The translations under genes were made by a program, and so were the position numbers. Below, piece by piece: positions 53,422 through 60,815 of a stretch of 64,000 nucleotides of DNA. Within the stretch, counting starts at the first letter, position 1. Every line of letters starts with the position of its first letter. The notes below the pieces were generated by a model that had not been told where the DNA came from, ran no database searches, and saw nothing but the letters and a program-made list of their open reading frames with translations. This DNA comes from Sphingopyxis sp. (GTDB taxonomy: Bacteria > Pseudomonadota > Alphaproteobacteria > Sphingomonadales > Sphingomonadaceae), in the NCBI RefSeq assembly GCF_016704835.1, contig NZ_JADIZJ010000001.1, positions 791,001 through 855,000 on the forward strand, given 5' to 3'.

Positions 53422-54647
53422 GTGAGCGGGCGAGCAGCGACGGCGGTTTCAACCCGCGACTGATCGCGGGTGTCGTGGTGATCGGGGTGGTCGCGTTCAT
53501 TGCGCTGTGGGCCTTGATCGCACTCGGCCCGCAGCTGAGCAGCGGCAACGACGGCGGCGGCCATGCGCTGTCGAAGGCGGCGCCGGGCTATGCCGGGATC
53601 GTCGATCTGCTCGAACGCAGCGACGCCGCAGTTGACCTCCGCCGCCGCGAAGAAGCGCCCGCGCTCGCAGATCCCGAACTTTTGTTCCTGACCCCCGGCC
53701 ATACGACCAAAGCCGATGATCTCGCTCGCCTGATCAGCGAACAGCGCGGCGGGGCCGTGCTAATCATATTGCCGAAATGGCGGACCGGACGCCACCCGTC
53801 GAAAGCGGGCTGGGCGGGAGACGGCTTCGCCTCTGCACCGTCGCCCAAGATGCTGCCGCCCGCCGCCGGGACCATCGACAAGATCGGCAGCGAGCCCAAC
53901 GCGCGCGGCGCGCAGGCCAAGGGTTATGTTGGCGGCTATCCGATTGCGCTGACGCTGCCGAACCTGCGCACGCAGGTGGTCAACGCCCCCGATCTGGAAA
54001 CGCTGATCGCCTTTCCGCACGGCGGCGCAGTGCTGGCGAAGCAGCCCGATGCGCCGATTTATATCCTGTCCGATCCCGACTTCGTCAACAATCTGGCGTT
54101 TTCAAGCCGCGATCGCGCCCGCGCGGCGGCGATGCTGGTCGATGCGGTGGCCGAAGATGCCGGGGCGTATAGCGTCGCTTTCGACGTGACGCTGAATGGT
54201 TTTGGCAGCCAGCGCTCGCTGCTGCGCTTCGCCTTTGTGCCGCCGTTTATCGGTATCACCTTGTGCCTGATCGCCGCCGGGCTGCTCGCGCTGTGGCAGG
54301 CGTGGATGCGCTTCGGTCCGGCACTGAAACCAGCGCGCGCGATTGCGGTGTCGAAGGCGGCGCTGATCGCCAACAGCGCCGACCTGATCAAGCAGGCGCG
54401 GCGCGAGCTCGACGGTGCCGAGGCCTATGTCCGCAGCCAGCGCAGCGCCATTGCGCGGCGGCTGCACGCCCCGACCGGGCTTGACGACGGCGCGACCGAC
54501 CGCTGGATCGACAAGCATCTGCACGGTGGCGGCGAGCTGTTTTCGGCGCTCGCGCGGCGGCTGCCGCTCGCGCGCAACACCCATGAGTTTTTGGCAGACG
54601 CGCAGGCGCTGCACGACATCAGGAAGGATTTACTGCGTGACAGCTAA
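53418..54647 (+). CDS. DUF4350-type membrane protein
   Basis: A 409-residue protein with one N-terminal membrane segment (IAGVVVIGVVAFIALWALIALGP) and one near residue 280 (FIGITLCLIAAGLLALWQ). The exposed middle domain contains SKAAPGYAGIVDLLER and LLFLTPGHTTKADDLARLI, as in DUF4350 proteins of MoxR clusters. The function is unknown. ATGA overlap with the preceding gene and overlap with moxR. Confidence 0.8.
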   Translation: MSERASSDGGFNPRLIAGVVVIGVVAFIALWALIALGPQLSSGNDGGGHALSKAAPGYAGIVDLLERSDAAVDLRRREEAPALADPELLFLTPGHTTKADDLARLISEQRGGAVLIILPKWRTGRHPSKAGWAGDGFASAPSPKMLPPAAGTIDKIGSEPNARGAQAKGYVGGYPIALTLPNLRTQVVNAPDLETLIAFPHGGAVLAKQPDAPIYILSDPDFVNNLAFSSRDRARAAAMLVDAVAEDAGAYSVAFDVTLNGFGSQRSLLRFAFVPPFIGITLCLIAAGLLALWQAWMRFGPALKPARAIAVSKAALIANSADLIKQARRELDGAEAYVRSQRSAIARRLHAPTGLDDGATDRWIDKHLHGGGELFSALARRLPLARNTHEFLADAQALHDIRKDLLRDS

Positions 54648-55602
54648 CCCCATCGAAAGCGTCCAGGCGCTCGGCGCCGCGATCGAGGCCGAAGTCGCCA
54701 AGGTCGTGTTCGGGCAGGGGCCACTTACCCGTATGGTGACGATCGCACTGCTCGCGGGCGGCCATGTGCTGCTCGAAGGCCCGCCGGGGACCGCCAAGAC
54801 GCTGCTCGCGCAGGCCTTTGCGCGCGCCACCGGCCTCGCTTTCGGGCGCATCCAGTTCACTCCCGACCTGATGCCCGGCGACATTTTAGGGTCGAACCTG
54901 TTCAACTTCCAGACGTCGAGCTTCACCCTGACCAAGGGACCGATCTTTACCGAGCTGCTGCTCGCCGACGAAATCAACCGCACCCCGCCCAAGACGCAAG
55001 CGGCGCTGCTCGAAGCAATGCAGGAACGCCGCGTGACGATCAATGGCGAGGCGCATGTCATGAGCCCACGCTTCACCGTGCTCGCGACGCAGAATCCGAT
55101 CGAACAGCAGGGCGTCTATCCACTGCCCGAAGCGCAGCTCGACCGCTTCCTGTTCAAGCTGGTGGTCGATTATCCCGCCGCCGATGAGGAGCGGCGGATC
55201 GTCGCCGACCATGGCGGGCGCTTCAAGAGCCCCGCGGTTGGCGATTTCGGTGTGACCGAGGTCGCGAATGCCACGACGATCGACGCGGCGATTGACACGA
55301 TCGCCACGGTCCGCCTCGCCGAAGAGATCGTCGATTACATCGTCCGCCTCGTCCGCGCGACGCGCGAGAGCGCCGACCTGGAGTGCGGAGCCAGCCCACG
55401 CGCCGCGACGCTGCTGGCGCGCGCCGCCTGCGCTGCGGCGGCGCTCGACGGGCGCGATTATGTAATTCCCGACGATATCCAGCGCCTCGCGTCGGGCGTG
55501 CTGCGCCACCGCGTCATCCTTTCGGCGGCGGCCGAGATCGAGGGGCGCAGCGTCGAACAGGTCGTCGCCGCGCTGCTCGACCGCGAGGAAGTGCCGCGGT
55601 GA
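54637..55602 (+). CDS. MoxR-family AAA+ ATPase
   Basis: A 321-residue ATPase of the MoxR group. Walker A is LLEGPPGTAKTLLAQA near residue 46, the MoxR insert QFTPDLMPGDILGSNLF follows, Walker B is LLADEINRTPPKTQAALLEAMQE near 108, and sensor 1 is VLATQNPIEQQGVYPLPEAQLDRF. MoxR proteins act as chaperone-like regulators for neighbouring DUF58 or VWA proteins. The GTG start follows AGGAAGGA by 8 bases. Confidence 0.94.
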   Translation: MTANPIESVQALGAAIEAEVAKVVFGQGPLTRMVTIALLAGGHVLLEGPPGTAKTLLAQAFARATGLAFGRIQFTPDLMPGDILGSNLFNFQTSSFTLTKGPIFTELLLADEINRTPPKTQAALLEAMQERRVTINGEAHVMSPRFTVLATQNPIEQQGVYPLPEAQLDRFLFKLVVDYPAADEERRIVADHGGRFKSPAVGDFGVTEVANATTIDAAIDTIATVRLAEEIVDYIVRLVRATRESADLECGASPRAATLLARAACAAAALDGRDYVIPDDIQRLASGVLRHRVILSAAAEIEGRSVEQVVAALLDREEVPR

Positions 55603-55631
55603 TCGAGGACGGCTATCGTTCCCATGACCTC

Positions 55632-55704
55632 GTCATTGCGAGTGCAGCGAAGCAATCCAGGACGGCTTGCTACGCTCTGGAGGGCTTCGCTGCGATCGCA
55701 ATGA
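55632..55704. repeat. palindromic MITE-like repeat inside the MoxR operon
   Basis: Two 21-base arms beginning GTCATTGCGA and ending TCGCAATGA are inverted copies with two mismatches, with a 30-base centre that itself contains CCAG/CTGG. Sequences of the form GTCATTGCGAG..GCGAAGCAATCC are dispersed repeats in many bacterial genomes. It lies between moxR and the DUF58 gene. Confidence 0.75.
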
Positions 55705-55729
55705 AGCATCAAATATCGGAAAGTTGGAT

Positions 55730-57046
55730 ATGATCTACCCGACCCGCCGGGCGATCTACCTGCTGCTCCTCGGCGCCCCAATGGCGCTTGGGCTGGGGCT
55801 TGTCCGGCCCGAGCTGTGGCTGGTCGCGCCCGGGTGGATCGGCGTGATCTTCGCGTGCCTGATTCTCGACACCATCGCCGGCGCCAGTCCGCGCCAGCTG
55901 AGCCTTGACGCCCGCTTTCCGCATCAGGTTGGGGTCGGTGACCCCTTCGACCTCGCGCTTGCAGCGACGGGTGCTGCGGTACCGCCGCGCGCTGAACTCG
56001 CGCTCGCGCTCGACGAGCGGTTCGTTGAGGGCGGGCGGCTGGCGGGCGACATGCGCAGGACGAACGCGGGCGGGGCATTGACCCGCACCCTTTCGCTCGC
56101 GGCGTCGCGGCGCGGACAGGCGCTGATCGAGGCGCTGTGGATCCGCTGGGCGGGGCCGCTGGGGCTGGTGTGGAAACAGCGGCGCTTTGCGATCGACGGC
56201 GCGATCAGCGTCGTCCCCAGCCTGCGCGCGGTCACCGAAGAGGGCAGCCGGTTATTCCAGCGCAACAGCTGGTTCGGACTGCGCCAGCAACGCCTGCGCG
56301 GCGAAGGCACCGAATTCGAAGCGCTCGCCGAATATCAGCCGGGGATGGACCGCCGCGCGATCGACTGGAATGCCTCGGCACGCCATGTCAAACTCCTCGC
56401 CAAGGAATATCGCGTCGAACGCGACAACCGCGTGGTTCTCGCGATCGACAGCGGACGGACTATGGCCGAACCCGTCGGCGGCATGCCGCGCGTCGACCGC
56501 GCGGTCTCGGCGGCGCTGCTGCTCGCCTATGTCGGGCTGAAACTCAACGACCGGATCAGCTTTTTCTCCTTTGCCGCCAAACCGCAGACGCTGACCCCCG
56601 CTTATATGCACACGCAAGATTTTCCGGCACTGCAGCGCGCCGCCAGCGTGATCGACTATGCCCATGTCGAAAGCAATTTCACCCTCGCGCTGACAACACT
56701 CGGCGCCCAGCTCAACCGCCGTTCGCTGATCATCCTGTTCACCGAATTTACCGACGCGACCAGCGCCGACCTGATGATCCGCGCCGCGGGGCGGCTGGTG
56801 AAGAAGCACCGGCTGCTGTTCGTCGTCATCCGCGATGAAGAGGTTGAGGGCGAGGAACGCCGCCGCCCCGAAAGCGGCGCCGATGTCACGCGGTCGAACG
56901 TCGCCGCGGCGATGCTGCGCGACCGGCAGATGGTGATCGCGCGGCTCCAGCGCCTCGGCGCCGACGTCGTGGAAGTACCCGCCGACGCGATGGGCGCCAG
57001 CGCGGTCGAGGCCTATCTCGGCATCAAGCGGGCGGGCACCTTATGA
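55730..57046 (+). CDS. DUF58 domain-containing protein
   Basis: A 438-residue protein with two N-terminal membrane segments followed by the DUF58 module LFQRNSWFGLRQQRLRGEGTEFEALAEYQPGMDRRAIDWNASAR (about residues 180-225), then a VWA-like domain with VVLAIDSGRTM. In this family it is a MoxR partner; the cell function is unknown. The start at 55730 comes right after the palindromic repeat. Its stop overlaps the SpoIIM gene. Confidence 0.92.
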   Translation: MIYPTRRAIYLLLLGAPMALGLGLVRPELWLVAPGWIGVIFACLILDTIAGASPRQLSLDARFPHQVGVGDPFDLALAATGAAVPPRAELALALDERFVEGGRLAGDMRRTNAGGALTRTLSLAASRRGQALIEALWIRWAGPLGLVWKQRRFAIDGAISVVPSLRAVTEEGSRLFQRNSWFGLRQQRLRGEGTEFEALAEYQPGMDRRAIDWNASARHVKLLAKEYRVERDNRVVLAIDSGRTMAEPVGGMPRVDRAVSAALLLAYVGLKLNDRISFFSFAAKPQTLTPAYMHTQDFPALQRAASVIDYAHVESNFTLALTTLGAQLNRRSLIILFTEFTDATSADLMIRAAGRLVKKHRLLFVVIRDEEVEGEERRRPESGADVTRSNVAAAMLRDRQMVIARLQRLGADVVEVPADAMGASAVEAYLGIKRAGTL

Positions 57047-58080
57047 TCCCCGCCGCCGCCCCGACGCGCGCGCTCGATGCACCGAGCTTTTCGACCAGCC
57101 GCTTTCGCGCCGAACGCGAAGCCGACTGGATCGCCTTCGACCTGCTGCTCACCAAGCTGGAAAAGAAAGGCGCCAAGGCGCTGACCAGCGAAGAACTGTT
57201 GCAGCTGCCTTTGCTCTATCGCGCCACCCTGTCGTCGCTGTCGATCGCACGCGCGACCAGCCTCGACAAGGCGTTGCTCGATCATCTCGAGGCGCTGTCG
57301 ATTCGCGGCTATTTCCTCGTTTATGGCGTGCGCGAGAGCCGCCTCAACCGGCTGCGCCGCTTCTTCCTCTACGACTGGCCCGCCGCGGTGCGATCGGTAT
57401 GGAAAGAGACGATCATCATCGCGCTGATTATCCTGCTCGGCGCGCTGACCAGCTATTCGCTCGTCGCAAGCAACCCCGAATGGTATTATAATTTTGTCGG
57501 CGAAGATATGTCGGGCGGCCGCGATCCGCGCGCGACCACCGAATTTCTCCGTTCGACGCTGGGACATGGCAAAGCGGCGAGCGGGGGCGAAAGCGGGCTG
57601 CATGTGTTTGCGACCTACCTTTTCACGCACAATAGCCAGGTATCGATCATGTCCTTCGCGCTCGGCTTCGCCTTTGGCGTACCGACGATGATGCTCGAAT
57701 ATTACCAGGGGATCGGGCTGGGCGCGATGATGGCGGTGTTCGCGGGCAAGGGCCTTGGCTTCGATTTCGGCGGCTGGCTGTTCATCCACGGCACCACCGA
57801 GCTGTTCGCGGCGGCGCTGTCGGGCGCTGCCGGGCTTCGCATCGGCGCTGCGGTCGTCTTTCCTGGCGCGCGCAGCCGGTTGCAGGCGGCGTCGGAGGCG
57901 GGGCGGACCGCGGGCAAGGTGATGATCGGCGTGATCCTGATGTTGCTTGCCGCCGGGCTGCTCGAAGGGTTCGGTCGCCAGCTGATCACCGACACGATGC
58001 TGCGTTACGGCATCGGCTCGCTCATGCTGCTGTTCTGGATTGCCTATTATTACATCCCGCGCCGCGAGGATGTGACATGA
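57043..58080 (+). CDS. SpoIIM-family membrane protein
   Basis: A 345-residue protein with about six hydrophobic segments from residue 110. The family signature is near residues 190-250: FATYLFTHNSQVSIMSFALGFAFGVPTMMLEYYQGIGLGAMMAVF and FIHGTTELFAAALSGAAGLRIG. In spore-formers SpoIIM belongs to the engulfment complex, but this Gram-negative relative sits in a MoxR-DUF58-RDD cluster and its role is unknown. Overlaps its neighbours at both ends. Confidence 0.92.
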   Translation: MIPAAAPTRALDAPSFSTSRFRAEREADWIAFDLLLTKLEKKGAKALTSEELLQLPLLYRATLSSLSIARATSLDKALLDHLEALSIRGYFLVYGVRESRLNRLRRFFLYDWPAAVRSVWKETIIIALIILLGALTSYSLVASNPEWYYNFVGEDMSGGRDPRATTEFLRSTLGHGKAASGGESGLHVFATYLFTHNSQVSIMSFALGFAFGVPTMMLEYYQGIGLGAMMAVFAGKGLGFDFGGWLFIHGTTELFAAALSGAAGLRIGAAVVFPGARSRLQAASEAGRTAGKVMIGVILMLLAAGLLEGFGRQLITDTMLRYGIGSLMLLFWIAYYYIPRREDVT

Positions 58081-58952
58081 GCGCTGCCGCTGCCCAGGCC
58101 AACGCCAAATCGCGCAGCGCGCGGGCGAAAAAAATCCGCCAGTTTGTCACTCCCGAGGGCGTCGATCTGGAGCTCAGGATCGCGAGTTCGGGGCTGCGTT
58201 TCGGCGCGCTGCTGGTCGACCTGATCCTGATCGTGCTGGCCCTGGTTCTGTTCTCACTTGTGATGCTGTGGGTCGGCTTTGCGTCGCAATCGGACATCAC
58301 CATGGTCGTCTGGATGCTCGGCGCCTTTTTGCTGCGCACCTTCTGGTTCATCGGCTTCGAGCTCGGGTCGCGCGCCGCGACGCCGGGCAAGCGGCTGATG
58401 GGCATCCGCGTCGTCGCACGCAACGGCGGCCGACTGACCGCCGACGCGGTGGTCGCGCGCAATCTGATCCGGGAGCTTGAACTGTTTTTGCCGCTGATGA
58501 TGCTGAGCGTGGGCGCGGCGGAAGATATGGTGTCGGGGTGGACCATGCTCGCGGGTGTGCTGTGGTCGCTGACCCTCAGCCTGTTCCTGCTGTTCAACCG
58601 CGACCGGATGCGGATGGGCGACCTGATCGCCGGAACCTGGGTGGTGATGGCGCAGCGGGTGAAACTCGACGCCGACATTGCTATCGGCACCGCGGGCGAC
58701 GCGATGATTTTCAGCGAGGCCGAGCTGGCGGTGTACGGCATTTTCGAACTGCAGGAACTCGAACGCGTCCTGCGCGGCAACGACCCGCGCGCGATGCGCG
58801 AAGTCGCCGACGCGATCCGCGCCAAGATCGGCCGTCCCGTCGCCGAAGAGGATGACGTCTTCCTGCTGAGCTACTACCGCCAGCTCAAATCCCGGCTTGA
58901 ACGCAAATTGCTGTTCGGCAAACGGCGAGAGGATAAATATGCCAGCGACTGA
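58077..58952 (+). CDS. RDD-family membrane protein
   Basis: A 291-residue protein. The RDD signature is ASSGLRFGALLVDLILIVLALVLF near residue 40, then GSRAATPGKRLMGIRVVARNGGRLTADAVVARNLIRELELF, with three or more membrane segments. The C-terminal 90 residues are soluble and acidic. The function is unknown. It overlaps the SpoIIM gene and the nitroreductase gene. Confidence 0.9.
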   Translation: MSAAAAQANAKSRSARAKKIRQFVTPEGVDLELRIASSGLRFGALLVDLILIVLALVLFSLVMLWVGFASQSDITMVVWMLGAFLLRTFWFIGFELGSRAATPGKRLMGIRVVARNGGRLTADAVVARNLIRELELFLPLMMLSVGAAEDMVSGWTMLAGVLWSLTLSLFLLFNRDRMRMGDLIAGTWVVMAQRVKLDADIAIGTAGDAMIFSEAELAVYGIFELQELERVLRGNDPRAMREVADAIRAKIGRPVAEEDDVFLLSYYRQLKSRLERKLLFGKRREDKYASD

Positions 58953-59625
58953 CATCAGCGTCGCCAACGCCCTGCAGTCACGGCGATCGATCCGCAAATT
59001 CACGGACCGAGCCGTCGACCCGGTGGTGCTCAAGACCATTTTCGCGGCGGCGCAGCGCGCGCCGTCGGGGGGCAACCTCCAGCCCTGGCAGGCGACGGTG
59101 CTCACCGGCGAACCCTGGCAGGCGGTGAAGGCCGCGGTCGCCGCGCGGCTGGCGATGGGGCGCGAGGGCTATCAGCCGGAATATGACATTTATCCCAAAG
59201 AGCTGACCGATCCGTGGGAAGCGCGACGCTTTGGGGTCGGCGAGGGGCTCTATGCCGCACTTGGCATCCCGCGCGAGGACAAGGCGGGCCGGCTGGCTCA
59301 GTTCGTGGAGAATTACCGGGGTTTCGGCGCACCGGTGATGCTTTTCCTCCACTGCTCGCGCATCATGGGACCGCCGCAATGGTCGGACATGGGCATGTGG
59401 CTGCAATCGGTGATGCTGCTGCTCGTCGAGGCCGGGCTCGCCAGCTGTCCGCAGGAATGCTGGGCGATGTACGGCAAGACGGTGCGGGAGACACTGGCGC
59501 TGGGCGACGGCCAGATTTTGTTCACCGGCCTCGCGATCGGCTATGCCGACGAAGGCGCCGCAGTGAACCAGTGGCCGGTACCGCGCGTGGGGCTGGATGA
59601 AGTGATCGATTGGCAGGGATTTTGA
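58939..59625 (+). CDS. nitroreductase-family flavoprotein
   Basis: A 228-residue FMN protein. SVANALQSRRSIRKFTDRAVD at the N-terminus and FAAAQRAPSGGNLQPWQ form the FMN phosphate site, and the C-terminal AIGYADEGAAVN is also typical. WLQSVMLLLVEAGLASCPQECW is the dimer helix region. Substrates are unknown. The start at 58939 has GAGAGGA; it overlaps the RDD gene by 14 bases and may be the last gene of the operon. Confidence 0.93.
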   Translation: MPATDISVANALQSRRSIRKFTDRAVDPVVLKTIFAAAQRAPSGGNLQPWQATVLTGEPWQAVKAAVAARLAMGREGYQPEYDIYPKELTDPWEARRFGVGEGLYAALGIPREDKAGRLAQFVENYRGFGAPVMLFLHCSRIMGPPQWSDMGMWLQSVMLLLVEAGLASCPQECWAMYGKTVRETLALGDGQILFTGLAIGYADEGAAVNQWPVPRVGLDEVIDWQGF

Positions 59626-59626
59626 T

Positions 59627-60127
59627 ATGAAGCGGCAGCGGATGTGGACAAAATATGGCGTTGCGGTGCCGCTAATGCTGGCGGTTGCCGGATGCGCGGC
59701 GGTGCCGACACCGGCTGCGCTTCCGCCACGCCCTGCCCCCGCCGCGGCCGCGCCGGCGCCGTTGCCGACCCCGACCCGCGGCTGGGAGGATCGCGCGCTC
59801 GACAATGGTGCGTGGCGTTATGACGCGGGCAGCCGCGCCGCGGCATTCGTCCCGACCGGCAGCGCCAATCCGCTCCTCACCATGACATGCAGCGGCAACG
59901 CGATTCGTCTGACCTCAGCGTTGGCTGGCTCCGTCAGCCTGCGCACCAGCGCCGGGACCGACCAGATCCGCTTCGACGGCGGCAGCGCGACACTGTCCAA
60001 CCGCGACCCGCGGCTCGACCGCATAGCGTTCAGTCGCGGACGCTTCGCGCTGGAAACACCGGGCGGCGGCGCGCTGACGTTGCCGGTGCAGTCGGAAATC
60101 GGGCGCGTAATCGAGGATTGTCGGTAA
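59627..60127 (+). CDS. small lipoprotein of unknown family
   Basis: A 166-residue protein with a lipoprotein signal (VPLMLAVAGCAAVP; lipobox AVAGC, Cys about residue 23), an Ala/Pro-rich linker and a beta-rich C-terminal half starting GWEDRALDNGAWRYD. It begins 1 base after the nitroreductase gene. The family is unknown. Confidence 0.78.
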   Translation: MKRQRMWTKYGVAVPLMLAVAGCAAVPTPAALPPRPAPAAAAPAPLPTPTRGWEDRALDNGAWRYDAGSRAAAFVPTGSANPLLTMTCSGNAIRLTSALAGSVSLRTSAGTDQIRFDGGSATLSNRDPRLDRIAFSRGRFALETPGGGALTLPVQSEIGRVIEDCR

Positions 60128-60132
60128 CAGGA

Positions 60133-60265
60133 TCCTCCCTGTCGCGAAGCGATGGGGAGGGGGATCGCCGCCGCAGGCGGTGGTGGAGGGGCGGCGCCCT
60201 AGCGTCATTGCCGCTCCGTCAGCGCGGCGCGCTGCCAGCTTCCCATGGCTACGCCACAGGGAGGA
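60133..60265. repeat. GC-rich element with 10-bp inverted ends
   Basis: TCCTCCCTGT at 60133-60142 is the exact complement of ACAGGGAGGA at 60256-60265, enclosing 113 bases with further palindromes (GGCGGTGGTGGAGGGGCGGCG). It fills the space between two convergent lipoprotein genes. It has the form of a small non-autonomous palindromic element typical of sphingomonad intergenic DNA. Confidence 0.65.
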
Positions 60266-60273
60266 CTTGGAGG

Positions 60274-60708
60274 TTACCCGCCAAGCTGCACGGTTCCGCC
60301 CCTGATCCAACCCCAGCGGCACGGCCCCTGATATTCGCGCGCATTCGCGACCGACTTTCCAACCCCGCACATATCGGGGTCGGTCCCGGGGGCGGCAAAC
60401 ACGATCCCAAACCAGGCGTCATTCTCGGCCGCTTCGCACAGCGACACATTGGCGCCGCCAGCCAGCTTGGCTTTGACCGCGCGCGTTTCGCCGGGTGCCC
60501 AATAGACGTCGGTGCCGCCCGCCTTGACGCGGCTGATGCTCGAACAGGCGGGTAGGCTTGGCCCTTCGGTGCCAATCATCACCGCGCGTGTCGCGAGCGG
60601 TTCGCCGCTGACGTCAGGGGCGTTTTCGGCGGGCGGGGCAGGTTGGCTGCACGCGCCAAGCGCGAAGGTCAGGAGGGCGGCGAGGGGGAGGGTGGAACGC
60701 TGTTTCAT
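60274..60708 (-). CDS. small lipoprotein
   Basis: A 144-residue protein with signal peptide and lipobox LGACS (Cys about residue 20). Four cysteines occur in the mature part (LPACSSI, SLCEAAEND, DMCGVGKS, GPCRWGW), probably two disulfides. GGTDVYWAPGETRAVKAKL is in the middle. The family is unknown. The start at 60708 is the first with a signal peptide; it is divergent from gyrB. Confidence 0.75.
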   Translation of the reverse strand: MKQRSTLPLAALLTFALGACSQPAPPAENAPDVSGEPLATRAVMIGTEGPSLPACSSISRVKAGGTDVYWAPGETRAVKAKLAGGANVSLCEAAENDAWFGIVFAAPGTDPDMCGVGKSVANAREYQGPCRWGWIRGGTVQLGG

Positions 60709-60815
60709 GAACGCGAAACTAGCCGCCGCGGCGCGCGCGCGCAACGCTCGTCCTGCAAGGACCAAGACCCGCATTTTCGCTTGGGTTTTGCCGCCTTCGA
60801 CCCTATATAATCGGC

